From an uncultured Porphyromonadaceae bacterium (GTDB lineage Bacteria; Bacteroidota; Bacteroidia; Bacteroidales; Muribaculaceae), in the NCBI GenBank assembly GCA_900540205.1, contig UQER01000028.1, forward strand, positions 1-31,506: 31,506 nt of DNA, written 5' to 3'. The position numbers were made by a program, and so were the translations under genes. The notes beneath the pieces are model-generated. The model saw only the letters and a program-made list of their open reading frames with translations, made no database searches and was not told the DNA's origin. Each line of letters begins with the position of its first letter. Position 1 is the first letter of the stretch. Positions 15,321 through 22,706 of this stretch are shown piece after piece.

Positions 15321-17330
15321 ATGACACCCCACCAGCAACGTATCCTCGACCTCCGCGACGAACTAAACCGGCACAACCACAACTATTATGTGCTGAACGC
15401 GCCTGAAATATCAGACCAGGATTTCGACATGCTCATGAAGGAACTTGAGGCCCTGGAAGCGGAGCATCCCGACATGGACGACCCGCTGTCGCCCACACAC
15501 CGCGTGGGGAGCGACCTCACCGAAGGCTTCGAACAGGTGAAACACATTCACCCCATGCTGTCGCTGTCCAACACCTACAGCATCGAGGAGGTGGACGAAT
15601 GGTTTGACCGCGTGCGCTCCGCTCTGGGCGGCGAGGACTTCGACATTGTGGGTGAAATGAAATTCGACGGCACTTCGATATCGCTCATCTATGAGCATGG
15701 ACGGTTGGTGCGCGCCGTCACACGCGGCGACGGCGAACGCGGCGACGTGGTGACCGAGAACATAAAGACCATACGGAGCATCCCTCTGCAGCTGCAAGGA
15801 AGCGGATGGCCCGATTTTTTTGAGATACGAGGCGAAGTGCTCATGCCTTGGAGCGCCTTCGAGCGGCTCAACCGCGAAAGGGAGTTCAACGAGGAGCCTC
15901 TGTTCGCCAATCCGCGCAACGCCGCCTCCGGAACGCTGAAAACACTCAGCTCGCGCGAAGTGGCGCGCCGCGGACTCGATGCATATTTCTATTATCTCAT
16001 CGGTCCGGACCTCCCCGCCGACAACCATTACGACAACATGCAGGCAGCCCGCTCATGGGGATTCAAGGTGTCGGACATCATGACCCTGCTGCACGGCATC
16101 GACAGCGTGGACAGCTTCATAAACAAATGGGACGCCGAGCGCAGCGCCCTCCCCGTGGCCACCGACGGCCTCGTGTTCAAAGTCAACTCGCTCCGCCAGC
16201 AGCTCAACCTTGGCTACACTTCAAAATCGCCCCGCTGGGCCATAGCCTATAAATTCCAGGCGGAACGCGCCCTGACGCGCCTGCAGCATGTGTCGTTCGA
16301 AGTCGGACGCATGGGTGTGGTGACACCCGTGGCCAATCTCGACCCGGTGCTTCTGTCGGGAACTGTGGTGAAACGCGCATCGCTGCACAACGAGGATATA
16401 ATCAACACCCTCGGCATCCATAAGCACGATATGCTCTATGTTGAGAAAGGTGGAGAAATCATACCCAAGATAACCGGAGTGGACGTGAGCCAGCGTGAAC
16501 CCGGCGCAGAACCGGTGCGGTTCGTAAGCCATTGTCCGGCATGCGGCACACCGCTCGTCAGGGTTGAGGGTGAGGCTGCATGGCAATGCCCCAATAAATT
16601 CGGATGCCCGCCGCAGCTGGCAGGCCGTGTAGAGCACTTCGTAGGCCGAAAGATGATGAACATTGAAGGTATCGGCGAAGAAACCGTGGAACAGCTGTTT
16701 CACAACCGCCTTATCCGTAACATCGCCGACCTTTACGACCTCACCACCGACAAACTGCTGAAACTCGACGGTTTCGGGCCCCGTTCGGCGGAACGTGTGA
16801 TGGAGGGACTGGAAGCCTCGAAAAGCGTGCCGTTCGACCGCGTTGTCTATGCGCTATCCATCCCGTTTGTCGGCGACACGGTAGCGAAGAAAGTGGCGAA
16901 GGCGTTTCCCGACATTGACACACTCATGAACGCCACGTGTGATCAGCTCGCCGCCACGAAGGACATCGGTCCGCGCATCGCGGAGAACGTTGTGGAGTAT
17001 TTTGCCAACCCGATAAACCGCGACATCATAGAGCGGCTGCGCAACGCCGGGCTGCAGATGGCCATGCCGGCCGAATCGACCGAAGGCCGCACCGACCTGC
17101 TCGAAGGGAAATCGTTTGTCATCTCCGGTACATTCTCCCGCCACAGCCGCGACGAATACAAGGAGCTGATTGAGCGCAACGGAGGCAAGAATGTCGGCTC
17201 AATCTCGAAAAAGACCGATTATGTGCTTGCAGGCGAGAACATGGGACCTGCCAAACGCGAGAAAGCCCAGACTCTCGGCATCCCCGTAATTGACGAGAAC
17301 CAGTTCCTCGCCATGATCGGCGAAAGCTGA
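15321..17330 (+). CDS. ligA: NAD-dependent DNA ligase
   Basis: 669 residues, full length. It seals nicks using NAD. Domains in order: Ia (about 1-70), where the Tyr pair HNHNYYVLN binds the NMN part; the nucleotidyltransferase with catalytic K114 in EMKFDG; the OB fold (about 315-395); the four-Cys zinc finger (CPACGTPL, then CPNKFGC); helix-hairpin-helix repeats (about 450-580) including IEGIGEETVEQLF and LDGFGPRSAERV; and the C-terminal BRCT domain (about 590-669; GKSFVISGTF, GGKNVGSISKKTDYVLAGE). All landmarks are intact. It is the last high-GC housekeeping gene before the accessory islet. Confidence 0.98.
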   Translation: MTPHQQRILDLRDELNRHNHNYYVLNAPEISDQDFDMLMKELEALEAEHPDMDDPLSPTHRVGSDLTEGFEQVKHIHPMLSLSNTYSIEEVDEWFDRVRSALGGEDFDIVGEMKFDGTSISLIYEHGRLVRAVTRGDGERGDVVTENIKTIRSIPLQLQGSGWPDFFEIRGEVLMPWSAFERLNREREFNEEPLFANPRNAASGTLKTLSSREVARRGLDAYFYYLIGPDLPADNHYDNMQAARSWGFKVSDIMTLLHGIDSVDSFINKWDAERSALPVATDGLVFKVNSLRQQLNLGYTSKSPRWAIAYKFQAERALTRLQHVSFEVGRMGVVTPVANLDPVLLSGTVVKRASLHNEDIINTLGIHKHDMLYVEKGGEIIPKITGVDVSQREPGAEPVRFVSHCPACGTPLVRVEGEAAWQCPNKFGCPPQLAGRVEHFVGRKMMNIEGIGEETVEQLFHNRLIRNIADLYDLTTDKLLKLDGFGPRSAERVMEGLEASKSVPFDRVVYALSIPFVGDTVAKKVAKAFPDIDTLMNATCDQLAATKDIGPRIAENVVEYFANPINRDIIERLRNAGLQMAMPAESTEGRTDLLEGKSFVISGTFSRHSRDEYKELIERNGGKNVGSISKKTDYVLAGENMGPAKREKAQTLGIPVIDENQFLAMIGES

Positions 17331-17408
17331 CGCTGAAACAACCGCCAACCCAGCCGCTCACATAAAAAGCGTCATGCACACGCGCCGCACTACAATCCGA
17401 GCAGCGGC

Positions 17409-17430
17409 AAGCGGTCGGCGCATGGCACTG
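17409..17430 (+). repeat. Left copy of a 22-bp direct repeat
   Basis: AAGCGGTCGGCGCATGGCAC followed by TG. It matches 19782-19803 at 21 of 22 positions, the last 17 identical (GTCGGCGCATGGCACTG). It lies 79 bp after ligA, at the left edge of the islet. Confidence 0.8.
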
Positions 17431-17451
17431 CGATTTCAATATAACCAGATG

Positions 17452-17901
17452 TCATTTTTTCTTTAGATAAATCATATCGCGGAGGAGCACTCCCTCTTCG
17501 ATAATAGGATTGCTATAGTTATTTGTGAAAAAATTGGGGACACGGTGAGAATAACGGTAACCGCACTTTTCATAAAAACGAAGAGTCGATGGTGTTTCTC
17601 CTGTGCCAAGGATAATGGATTTGTTGGTATTCAATTTTTCTACGTGTTCAAGCATTCGGCGACCGAAACCCCGACGTTGAAAATACGGACTGACTGCAAG
17701 GTTCTTAATCTCAACCGTTGTGTCATCAATAGTCAAAGCCACGCACACTGTAATTGGGACGCCGTTTAATATACCTGCGTATAGATTGCCATGGTGAAGA
17801 TAGCGGTCAATCATCGTTTCCGATTCATCGCCGATGAGTAAAAGCTGTAGAAATCTTTTTTTGTTGCTTTTGATTTCTACGATTTTAAAGTTTTCAGACA
17901 T
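17452..17901 (-). CDS. GNAT-family N-acetyltransferase
   Basis: 149 residues from the ATG at 17901 (MSENFKIVEI). An upstream in-frame start at 17982 would add a 27-residue extension without family features. The acetyl-CoA site is seen in LAVSPYFQRRGFGRRMLEHV (the Q/RxxGxG/A motif). NKSIILGTGETPSTLRFYEKCGYRY is the usual strand 6/helix 4 region. The substrate is unknown. The gene is more AT-rich than ligA and convergent with it. The secreted-protein gene lies upstream on the same strand, 172 bp away. No good TAnnTTTG was found; TGAATTTG near 17945 is one base off. Confidence 0.85.
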   Translation of the reverse strand: MSENFKIVEIKSNKKRFLQLLLIGDESETMIDRYLHHGNLYAGILNGVPITVCVALTIDDTTVEIKNLAVSPYFQRRGFGRRMLEHVEKLNTNKSIILGTGETPSTLRFYEKCGYRYSHRVPNFFTNNYSNPIIEEGVLLRDMIYLKKK

Positions 17902-18073
17902 GAACACACATATTTTTATTTTTCCCTGACAGCTATCTTGCAAATTCATAGCATCGTCGTTTATCGCCTTAAGGCGCTTCACTCACGAAGAAACGCCCTA
18001 ATCGACCGCTCATTCATTCTCCACTGACACTGCAAAAGTGCAAGGCGATAACCGCCCATCGCTTAATTGAAAT

Positions 18074-19138
18074 TCACACAGCAGCGGAATCCAAGACAAT
18101 GAAACAGATGTCACCAAAGTGCTCTTTTCCGACTTCTGCGCCTTTCAAAATTGCCGGCATTGAGATAATGCCCTTTGATTCAAGAATATCAAGCAAATCC
18201 CACATCACCTCATGATAAAATATGATTTGACCCAGTTTCGAGGAAGAAATGTTGTGAGCAGGAACCCATGATATACAATATTGCTTCACTCCATTACTAA
18301 GCCTGTCCGTAATGCTCTTGCATAGTCTGTCAATATCATCGCCGTTATTTTTGTGCATCACAGGTATTAGAATATTCCCTTTTTCATCTGTAAGACCCCA
18401 ACCTGCGATGGATTGTGTTATATCTCGGTTCTCAATGCGGTCTCCATTAGTTTGCATCAATTCTTTTGCAAATGCTATCATCTTTTTTGAACTGAGCCAA
18501 TATCCCAAGTTATCAGTCCAGTTCTGCATCAATGGACCATAGCCGTTAGTCCCTATTTTATCATGGTTCCGACTCTCATACATCGCCCAATAAGCACCTG
18601 TCCATGTCCCATGGTCTTCACAACTTATTGGCGATCCCAACCGCTCTTCGTCCCATATATAAGTGTCGAGGAGATATGAGAAAACAAGGCTATAAATCTG
18701 TCTTGAGTACCCGGCATGCTCGCAGGTAGAAATCAGTTCTTTGATTTCGGGCTCAATTATAGGGAAAATGCTGTCGGCAAACACTTTTGACTGGCAGCGT
18801 ATTTGTTGTGTCTCACTTTTCCCGAAAATGTGCATTGTTGTAGTGTAATTTCCGTTATTGCACATCAACAAATCGCCAACTTCAAGCAATCTAAGTTGGC
18901 TATTGTTATAAGGAATGCCAAGAGTATCCAATTTGGCGGCAGGACCCGACTGAACAAAAGCACAAAGAATATCCCAATTGTTATCTGTAAGATATTCGCT
19001 CGGATGAAAGCTATTATATGAGCAGAATGCTGAAAGGTCAAAAGACTTCAACCGCCGGCCAATAATTGTGTCTTGTGAATCAGCCATTATATGCATTGGC
19101 ATAATTGTGATGCACAAAATCAACAAAATGTTTCTCAT
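18074..19138 (-). CDS. Secreted protein of unknown family
   Basis: 354 residues from the ATG at 19138 (MRNILLILC), giving a good signal peptide that ends near IMADS. An ATG six codons upstream at 19156 is the alternative; it overlaps the stop of the KilA-N remnant in an ATGA. The mature part is rich in aromatic residues and Asp/Asn and contains about ten Cys, with segments such as ISCEDHGTWTGAYWAMYESR and AGWGLTDEKGNILIPVMH. There is no lipobox, further membrane helix or catalytic motif that I can name. I do not recognise the family. It is AT-rich compared with flanking housekeeping genes and sits in the accessory islet between GNAT and KilA-N debris. Confidence 0.7.
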   Translation of the reverse strand: MRNILLILCITIMPMHIMADSQDTIIGRRLKSFDLSAFCSYNSFHPSEYLTDNNWDILCAFVQSGPAAKLDTLGIPYNNSQLRLLEVGDLLMCNNGNYTTTMHIFGKSETQQIRCQSKVFADSIFPIIEPEIKELISTCEHAGYSRQIYSLVFSYLLDTYIWDEERLGSPISCEDHGTWTGAYWAMYESRNHDKIGTNGYGPLMQNWTDNLGYWLSSKKMIAFAKELMQTNGDRIENRDITQSIAGWGLTDEKGNILIPVMHKNNGDDIDRLCKSITDRLSNGVKQYCISWVPAHNISSSKLGQIIFYHEVMWDLLDILESKGIISMPAILKGAEVGKEHFGDICFIVLDSAAV

Positions 19139-19162
19139 AATGCTTACATTTTTCATTTCAGA

Positions 19163-19263
19163 AATTTCCTGTCGTTACCACTGTTTTCCAGTATGCTCAT
19201 CTGATGGATGGCAATCTGATTCAGTTTCACAAGCCGCTCACTCTGAGGGATGCCCTGCTTGAT
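19163..19263. repeat. 101-bp direct repeat, copy A
   Basis: Matches 21884-21984 with 8 mismatches in the same orientation. It corresponds to the C-terminal coding part of the two KilA-N remnants. Recombination between the copies would remove about 2.7 kb. Confidence 0.85.
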
Positions 19264-19368
19264 AGTATGTGCCGCCATAACGACCGGTTTTTGAACGAAT
19301 GCCTATGGCATTTGTCCGTTCGAGCCACGTTTTTACGGATAATACAAAGTTGTTGTTTCCAGCGGCAT

Positions 19369-19400
19369 TTTTAATTGTACCGAATTCGGTACAATTAAAA
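19369..19400. promoter_or_regulatory. Perfect 32-bp palindrome inside KilA-N copy A
   Basis: The left arm TTTTAATTGTACCGAA (19369-19384) is exactly complementary to the right arm (19385-19400), with GAATTC at the centre. It falls on the codons for NPDFN-C-T-E-F-G-T-I-K. A 26-bp palindrome lies at the equivalent codons of copy B. Confidence 0.85.
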
Positions 19401-19781
19401 TCGGGATTATAGAGCATTTCCCATTCCCCGAGCTACTCTATAGTGCTTTTAAGGCTCAACTAACGGAAGATTATATACTCCTGCTTTTGGCTGCAAGCTA
19501 TGTCTGTCAGGCTGATATAATCCTCCTCGTTGTATTATACAACTGCTATTTCGGTATTCTAAACTGTAATCTTTTCCATTGTGTCAGATATGGCTGTATG
19601 CCATACGCAAAGCTACACATTTCCGCTGACATACAGCGAAAAAAATCGGATTTTAAACTACACAATGGATTCCGTCCGACATTCCATGTAATACGAGCCA
19701 TCCCCCGACACCTCAGCCGGAGTTATCTGCCTGTTTTGTATGGCTCTATGAATGACATAAAGATACATAACAGACAGCAGA

Positions 19782-19803
19782 AAGCTGTCGGCGCATGGCA
19801 CTG
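19782..19803 (+). repeat. Right copy of the 22-bp direct repeat
   Basis: AAGCTGTCGGCGCATGGCAC followed by TG; one mismatch to 17409-17430. The two copies bracket GNAT, the secreted protein and KilA-N copy A. Confidence 0.8.
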
Positions 19804-19878
19804 TGACGATGCGAACCACGACAGCCCTTTGGCTTGTCTGTCATTACCAATCAGGCCTCATTTTGGTTAAAATTAACT

Positions 19879-19910
19879 ATTGCGGAAAAACTTCGCAGGC
19901 GGTAATTTTG
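19879..19910 (+). promoter_or_regulatory. Promoter of the DUF1349 lipoprotein gene
   Basis: TAATTTTG (19903-19910) is a full -7 match; ATTG (19879-19882), 20 bp upstream, is a one-base-off -33. The expected start is near 19917, giving a leader of about 20 nt. Confidence 0.65.
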
Positions 19911-19938
19911 CGTCATCATTATCAAAAAAATGTTTCAT

Positions 19939-20667
19939 ATGAATTCTAAAAATTTTATGGTTTCGGCGTTGGCTGTCTTTAGTCTGACAGCTTGTGCTCC
20001 ATCATCGGAGGAGGCAAAAGGAAACTCATACGAGCCTGCTTTTGAAATTCAGGACTGCGATGTGAATCTGTGTGGCATCCACTTTACAAAAATGATTAAT
20101 GATGCGGTCAAACAGGTGGTCCAGACAGATTCAGTGGTGCGCTTCATAGCACCCGAAGGCACAGACCTGTTCATAGATCCAAACGAGGGCAAATTAACAA
20201 AATCGACAGCTAAAATTTTGCTGACAGAAATTGACAACACCAAGCCATTTACTTTCCAGGGGCGTGTCAAGCCCGGTTTTACAAAAGACGGCCTGTATAA
20301 TGCCGCCAATCTGATGGTCGTGGCAAATGACACTCTCTGGCAGAAATTCTGTTTTGAGCAGGACGAGCGTGGAAAACACCGTGTGGTAACTGTGCGGACG
20401 GTCGGCACATCGGATGATAATAACCATGAGGTTATAGATCAAGACAACATCTACTATAAAATCTCATCCGATACACATACCATAGCCAGTTATTATTCAC
20501 TCGATGGCAAGGAGTGGCAAATGGTACGGCTATACAAAAACGATTATCCTGCAAAGCTGTATCTCGGGATATGCTCGCAAGCTCCTGTCAAAGGAGAATG
20601 TATAAGCGAGTTCAGCGAGCTTTCACTGTCAACCGACAACGTGGGTGACTTCCGTTTAGGCGATTAA
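19939..20667 (+). CDS. Lipoprotein with DUF1349-like fold
   Basis: 242 residues from the ATG at 19939; an ATG at 19930 adds three residues and cannot be excluded. A signal peptide ends in the lipobox LTAC with lipid-modified C19, so the protein is anchored in a membrane. The mature part resembles DUF1349, a concanavalin-like beta-sandwich found in bacterial sugar-related proteins: FTFQGRVKPGFTKDGLYNAA, then IASYYSLDGKEWQMVRLYK, then YLGICSQAP. Ligand unknown. It is AT-rich compared with the flanking housekeeping genes. The gene ends inside the 3' end of the convergent LuxR-type regulator (12-bp overlap). It lies between the two KilA-N remnants. Confidence 0.8.
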   Translation: MNSKNFMVSALAVFSLTACAPSSEEAKGNSYEPAFEIQDCDVNLCGIHFTKMINDAVKQVVQTDSVVRFIAPEGTDLFIDPNEGKLTKSTAKILLTEIDNTKPFTFQGRVKPGFTKDGLYNAANLMVVANDTLWQKFCFEQDERGKHRVVTVRTVGTSDDNNHEVIDQDNIYYKISSDTHTIASYYSLDGKEWQMVRLYKNDYPAKLYLGICSQAPVKGECISEFSELSLSTDNVGDFRLGD

Positions 20668-21411
20668 TCCCATTGCTCTTGCAACCTTGCATGCTTCAAT
20701 GGCATTGCCTACTTTAAGTTTCGTCATTATGTTCTGGCGATGTCTGTGAACTGTATTGACGCTGATATATAGTCGCTCTGCAATCTCTTTGCTTTGGAGG
20801 CCATTGTTGATGAGTTTCAATACTGCTATTTCACGAGCAGAAAGAAGGTTTACATAATCATCATTCGTCAATACGCGGCACTCCCCGGTGCGTGTATTGA
20901 CGATTTTGGGTTTATCCTGATTGTCATTACACAGTGTGTATACACACATATTCAGCCAATAACAGCCATCAATCGTTCCTGCAAGCGAGAACATGCGATG
21001 CCTTATAGTACGCCAGACTCCGTTTTTATCAAGCATACGGAGACTATCGCTCAGTATGTAACATCTCCTTTCTTCGGGCGTTTTCTTTTCAGTGAAGTGT
21101 ATGTAGGCAAGCTCATGGGCATGACGAAGCATGAGGTCTTCCTGACAGGCTCTTTTAAAGATGAACTCCTCATAAAGTGATGGGATTGTAGGACAACGCT
21201 CCTCTGCTGACAGGCCAAGCACATCCGCCAGTCCGCCAAAAAAGCAGTAGCTGCAGTTCCTGATTGAATCGCCCATAGACACAATGGCATTTTCCGCCAA
21301 AGTATAAGCTCTGGCAATTTGCAAACATTTTTTCAGATTGCCTTCATCGCCCATTTCGGTAAAAGGCTGTGAAAGATATAATTTATTGATTGGTTCAAAA
21401 TATTTGTCCAT
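20656..21411 (-). CDS. LuxR-type transcriptional regulator with PAS-like N-terminus
   Basis: 251 residues. The C-terminal 65 residues form a LuxR helix-turn-helix: LLSAREIAVLKLINNGLQSK then EIAERLYISVNTVHRHRQNI. The N-terminal 180 residues have a PAS-like pattern, including NCSYCFFGGLADVLGLSAEE, a linker, and a second beta-rich stretch. No receiver-domain Asp or autoinducer-domain signature is seen, so the signal is unknown. The gene is convergent with and overlaps the lipoprotein gene by 12 bp (20656-20667). A 20-bp dyad overlaps the -33 region of its promoter and may be an autoregulatory site. Confidence 0.88.
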   Translation of the reverse strand: MDKYFEPINKLYLSQPFTEMGDEGNLKKCLQIARAYTLAENAIVSMGDSIRNCSYCFFGGLADVLGLSAEERCPTIPSLYEEFIFKRACQEDLMLRHAHELAYIHFTEKKTPEERRCYILSDSLRMLDKNGVWRTIRHRMFSLAGTIDGCYWLNMCVYTLCNDNQDKPKIVNTRTGECRVLTNDDYVNLLSAREIAVLKLINNGLQSKEIAERLYISVNTVHRHRQNIMTKLKVGNAIEACKVARAMGLIA

Positions 21412-21465
21412 CTACAATCCGTGCTGTGAAAAGGTTTGTCGGCATCCATTTCCCTTGGGACTTTG

Positions 21466-21473
21466 CAAAAATA
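21466..21473 (-). promoter_or_regulatory. -7 box for the LuxR-type gene
   Basis: Minus-strand TATTTTTG matches TAnnTTTG, 55 bp before the ATG at 21411. The -33 position is occupied by the dyad at 21485-21504. Confidence 0.6.
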
Positions 21474-21484
21474 AATAAATTTCT

Positions 21485-21504
21485 GCTATAGCCCATGTTA
21501 TAGC
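21485..21504. promoter_or_regulatory. 20-bp dyad, candidate LuxR-family operator
   Basis: GCTATA-N8-TATAGC, perfect 6+6 inverted repeat, ending 12 bp before the -7 box and so covering the -33 region. The length equals that of typical lux-box-like sites. A TATAGCC direct repeat is nested within it. Confidence 0.5.
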
Positions 21505-21557
21505 CATAGAATCAGCGTTTCAAGGCTCATTTCTCCTCTTTTTGTACCATTATTGGT

Positions 21558-21824
21558 TCATCTTTTACTGTTGATATATTCTCTGTTTACACGATACACA
21601 AGCACTCCATATAAAACAACGAAGACAATTGCGAAAAGACCAGCGAAACCTCTCATAAGCAATAAACTCCTGTAAGACAGTTGCTCCATACAAATCAACA
21701 TAGCCAGCATGAGTGCTATGGTGACTGAGATGGCAACAACAGCACAGTATTTTAATTTTCTGTTTGCAGGTTTGTTGTATAGTTTTTTTAATTCGTCTCG
21801 CGGACCAATTTCAATCATTCCCAT
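21558..21824 (-). CDS. Small two-helix membrane protein, unknown
   Basis: 88 residues from ATG 21824; an ATG two codons later (21818) is equally possible. An N-terminal charged stretch (EIGPRDELKKLYNKPANRK) is followed by hydrophobic segments at about 26-46 and 56-78 and a short basic tail. I do not recognise a family. Base composition matches the AT-rich islet. It lies between KilA-N copy B and the LuxR-type gene on the same strand. The 146-bp gap before the LuxR gene contains a promoter-like site, so they are probably separate units. Confidence 0.6.
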   Translation of the reverse strand: MGMIEIGPRDELKKLYNKPANRKLKYCAVVAISVTIALMLAMLICMEQLSYRSLLLMRGFAGLFAIVFVVLYGVLVYRVNREYINSKR

Positions 21825-21883
21825 AAGGCATCAGTTTTGATATCGTAATATTGTAAGAATAAACTTCTTAGCATTCCTTCAAC

Positions 21884-21984
21884 AATTTCCTGTCGTTACC
21901 GCCGCTTTCCAGCACGCTCATCTGATGAATGGCAATCTGATTCAGTTTCACAAGCCGCTCACTCTGAGCGATGCCCTGCTCGAT
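21884..21984. repeat. 101-bp direct repeat, copy B
   Basis: Partner of 19163-19263, same orientation, 93 of 101 bases identical. Confidence 0.85.
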
Positions 21985-22467
21985 GAAAACCGCATTGAGG
22001 TTCCATATTTGACAGGCAGATAAGCTCGTTAATCGAGGCGTAATCGCGGATGTTCCCTTTGAGTTCGGGATTGGCTTCGCGCCATTGCTTTGCCGTTACA
22101 CCAAACATCGCCACATTCAGCACATCTGCTTCATTGGCGTAGATGACGCTCGCCTGTGCCGGAGTAACCTCCGCAGGGACAAGGTTCTGCTTTATGGCAT
22201 CGGTGTGTATGCGGTAGTTGATTTTCGACAGCTCGCGTTTCGCCGACCAACCCAACAACCGCTGTTCCTCCGTCTTGAGCCGCTGAAATTCCTTGACGAT
22301 ATAGATTTTGAATTCCGGACTAATCCACATGGCAAACTCAAAGGCGATATCTTTATGAGCATATGTGCCTCCATATCTGCCTGCTTTTGCCTGAAGACAA
22401 ATCGCATTGGTTCATGCAACAAATTCCTTGACACTTATTTTGAAACTATTGAGGCCTGACTGATTTC

Positions 22468-22493
22468 TAATTATGGCGAATTCGCCATAATTA
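22468..22493. promoter_or_regulatory. Perfect 26-bp palindrome inside KilA-N copy B
   Basis: Arms TAATTATGGCGAA and TTCGCCATAATTA, centred on GAATTC, at the codons for N-Y-G-E-F-A-I-I. Same place as the 32-bp palindrome of copy A, but with three base pairs changed on both arms. Confidence 0.85.
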
Positions 22494-22706
22494 AAATCGG
22501 GATTATACACTTTCTCCCAAATGCCGATGTATTCAAGAGTGTTGCGGTTACGCAGCCAATCGGTTATGAAAAAATCTCCGTCTTTGGCACGTAACATATC
22601 TGTCAGGCAGATATAGTCTTCGCCTCTTACTTTTATAATATTGACTTCCGTGGCATGTACTGTGATTTTTGCCATAACATATTGTTGTTGAAAAGACAAA
22701 AGGGAT

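Larger units (their letters stand above)
19153..19579 (-). pseudogene. Degraded KilA-N domain gene, copy A
   Basis: Read on the minus strand from an ATG at 19579 (MEKITV) to a TGA at 19155-19153. Recognisable KilA-N segments are EEDYISLTDIA, LGEWEMLYNPDFN, LSVKTWLERTNAIGIRSK and GRYGGTY, then the family C-terminus QSERLVKLNQIAIHQMS. At least four in-frame stops interrupt the N-terminal half. About 130 codons between GRYGGTY and QSERLV are missing compared with copy B. KilA-N is a DNA-binding domain of phage and mobile-element regulators. The C-terminal part matches copy B at about 92% of bases. The gene is clearly non-functional. Confidence 0.85.
19580..19929. other. 350-bp gap without a gene
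   Basis: It holds the right copy of the 22-bp repeat and the promoter of the following lipoprotein. The plus-strand frame at 19487-19870 overlaps the pseudogene and has no family character. I see no other gene here. Confidence 0.6.
21868..22675 (-). pseudogene. KilA-N domain gene, copy B, recently broken
   Basis: Read on the minus strand from ATG 22675 (MAKITVHATEVNIIKV) to TAA 21870-21868. The KilA-N domain is almost intact: GEDYICLTDMLRAKDGDFF, LEYIGIWEKVYNPDFN, FKISVKEFVA, TNAICLQAKAGRYGGTYAHK, DIAFEFAMWISPEF. The C-terminal half includes TPAQASVIYANEADVLNVAM and GNIRDYASINELICLSNME. Two lesions break it. An in-frame TGA at 22414-22412 sits where CGA would restore VARTNAI. A frame shift near 22004 sits in ATGGAACCTCAATGC, where two bases appear lost from the expected ENLNA codons. 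Past the shift the other frame reads LNAVFIEQGIAQSERLVK to the stop. It starts 32 bp after the symporter stop. Confidence 0.88.

Noticed and set aside
17965..17976. CGCCTTAAGGCG palindrome as an operator of the GNAT gene
   Set aside because: A single 12-bp palindrome without a promoter match or second copy; not enough support.
19289..19303. AATGCC-TAT-GGCATT hairpin as a regulatory site
   Set aside because: It falls on TNAIG codons of the KilA-N remnant and is absent from copy B, so it is probably chance.
19487..19870. 127-residue plus-strand frame
   Set aside because: It overlaps the N-terminal part of the KilA-N pseudogene in antisense and has no signal, membrane or family pattern.
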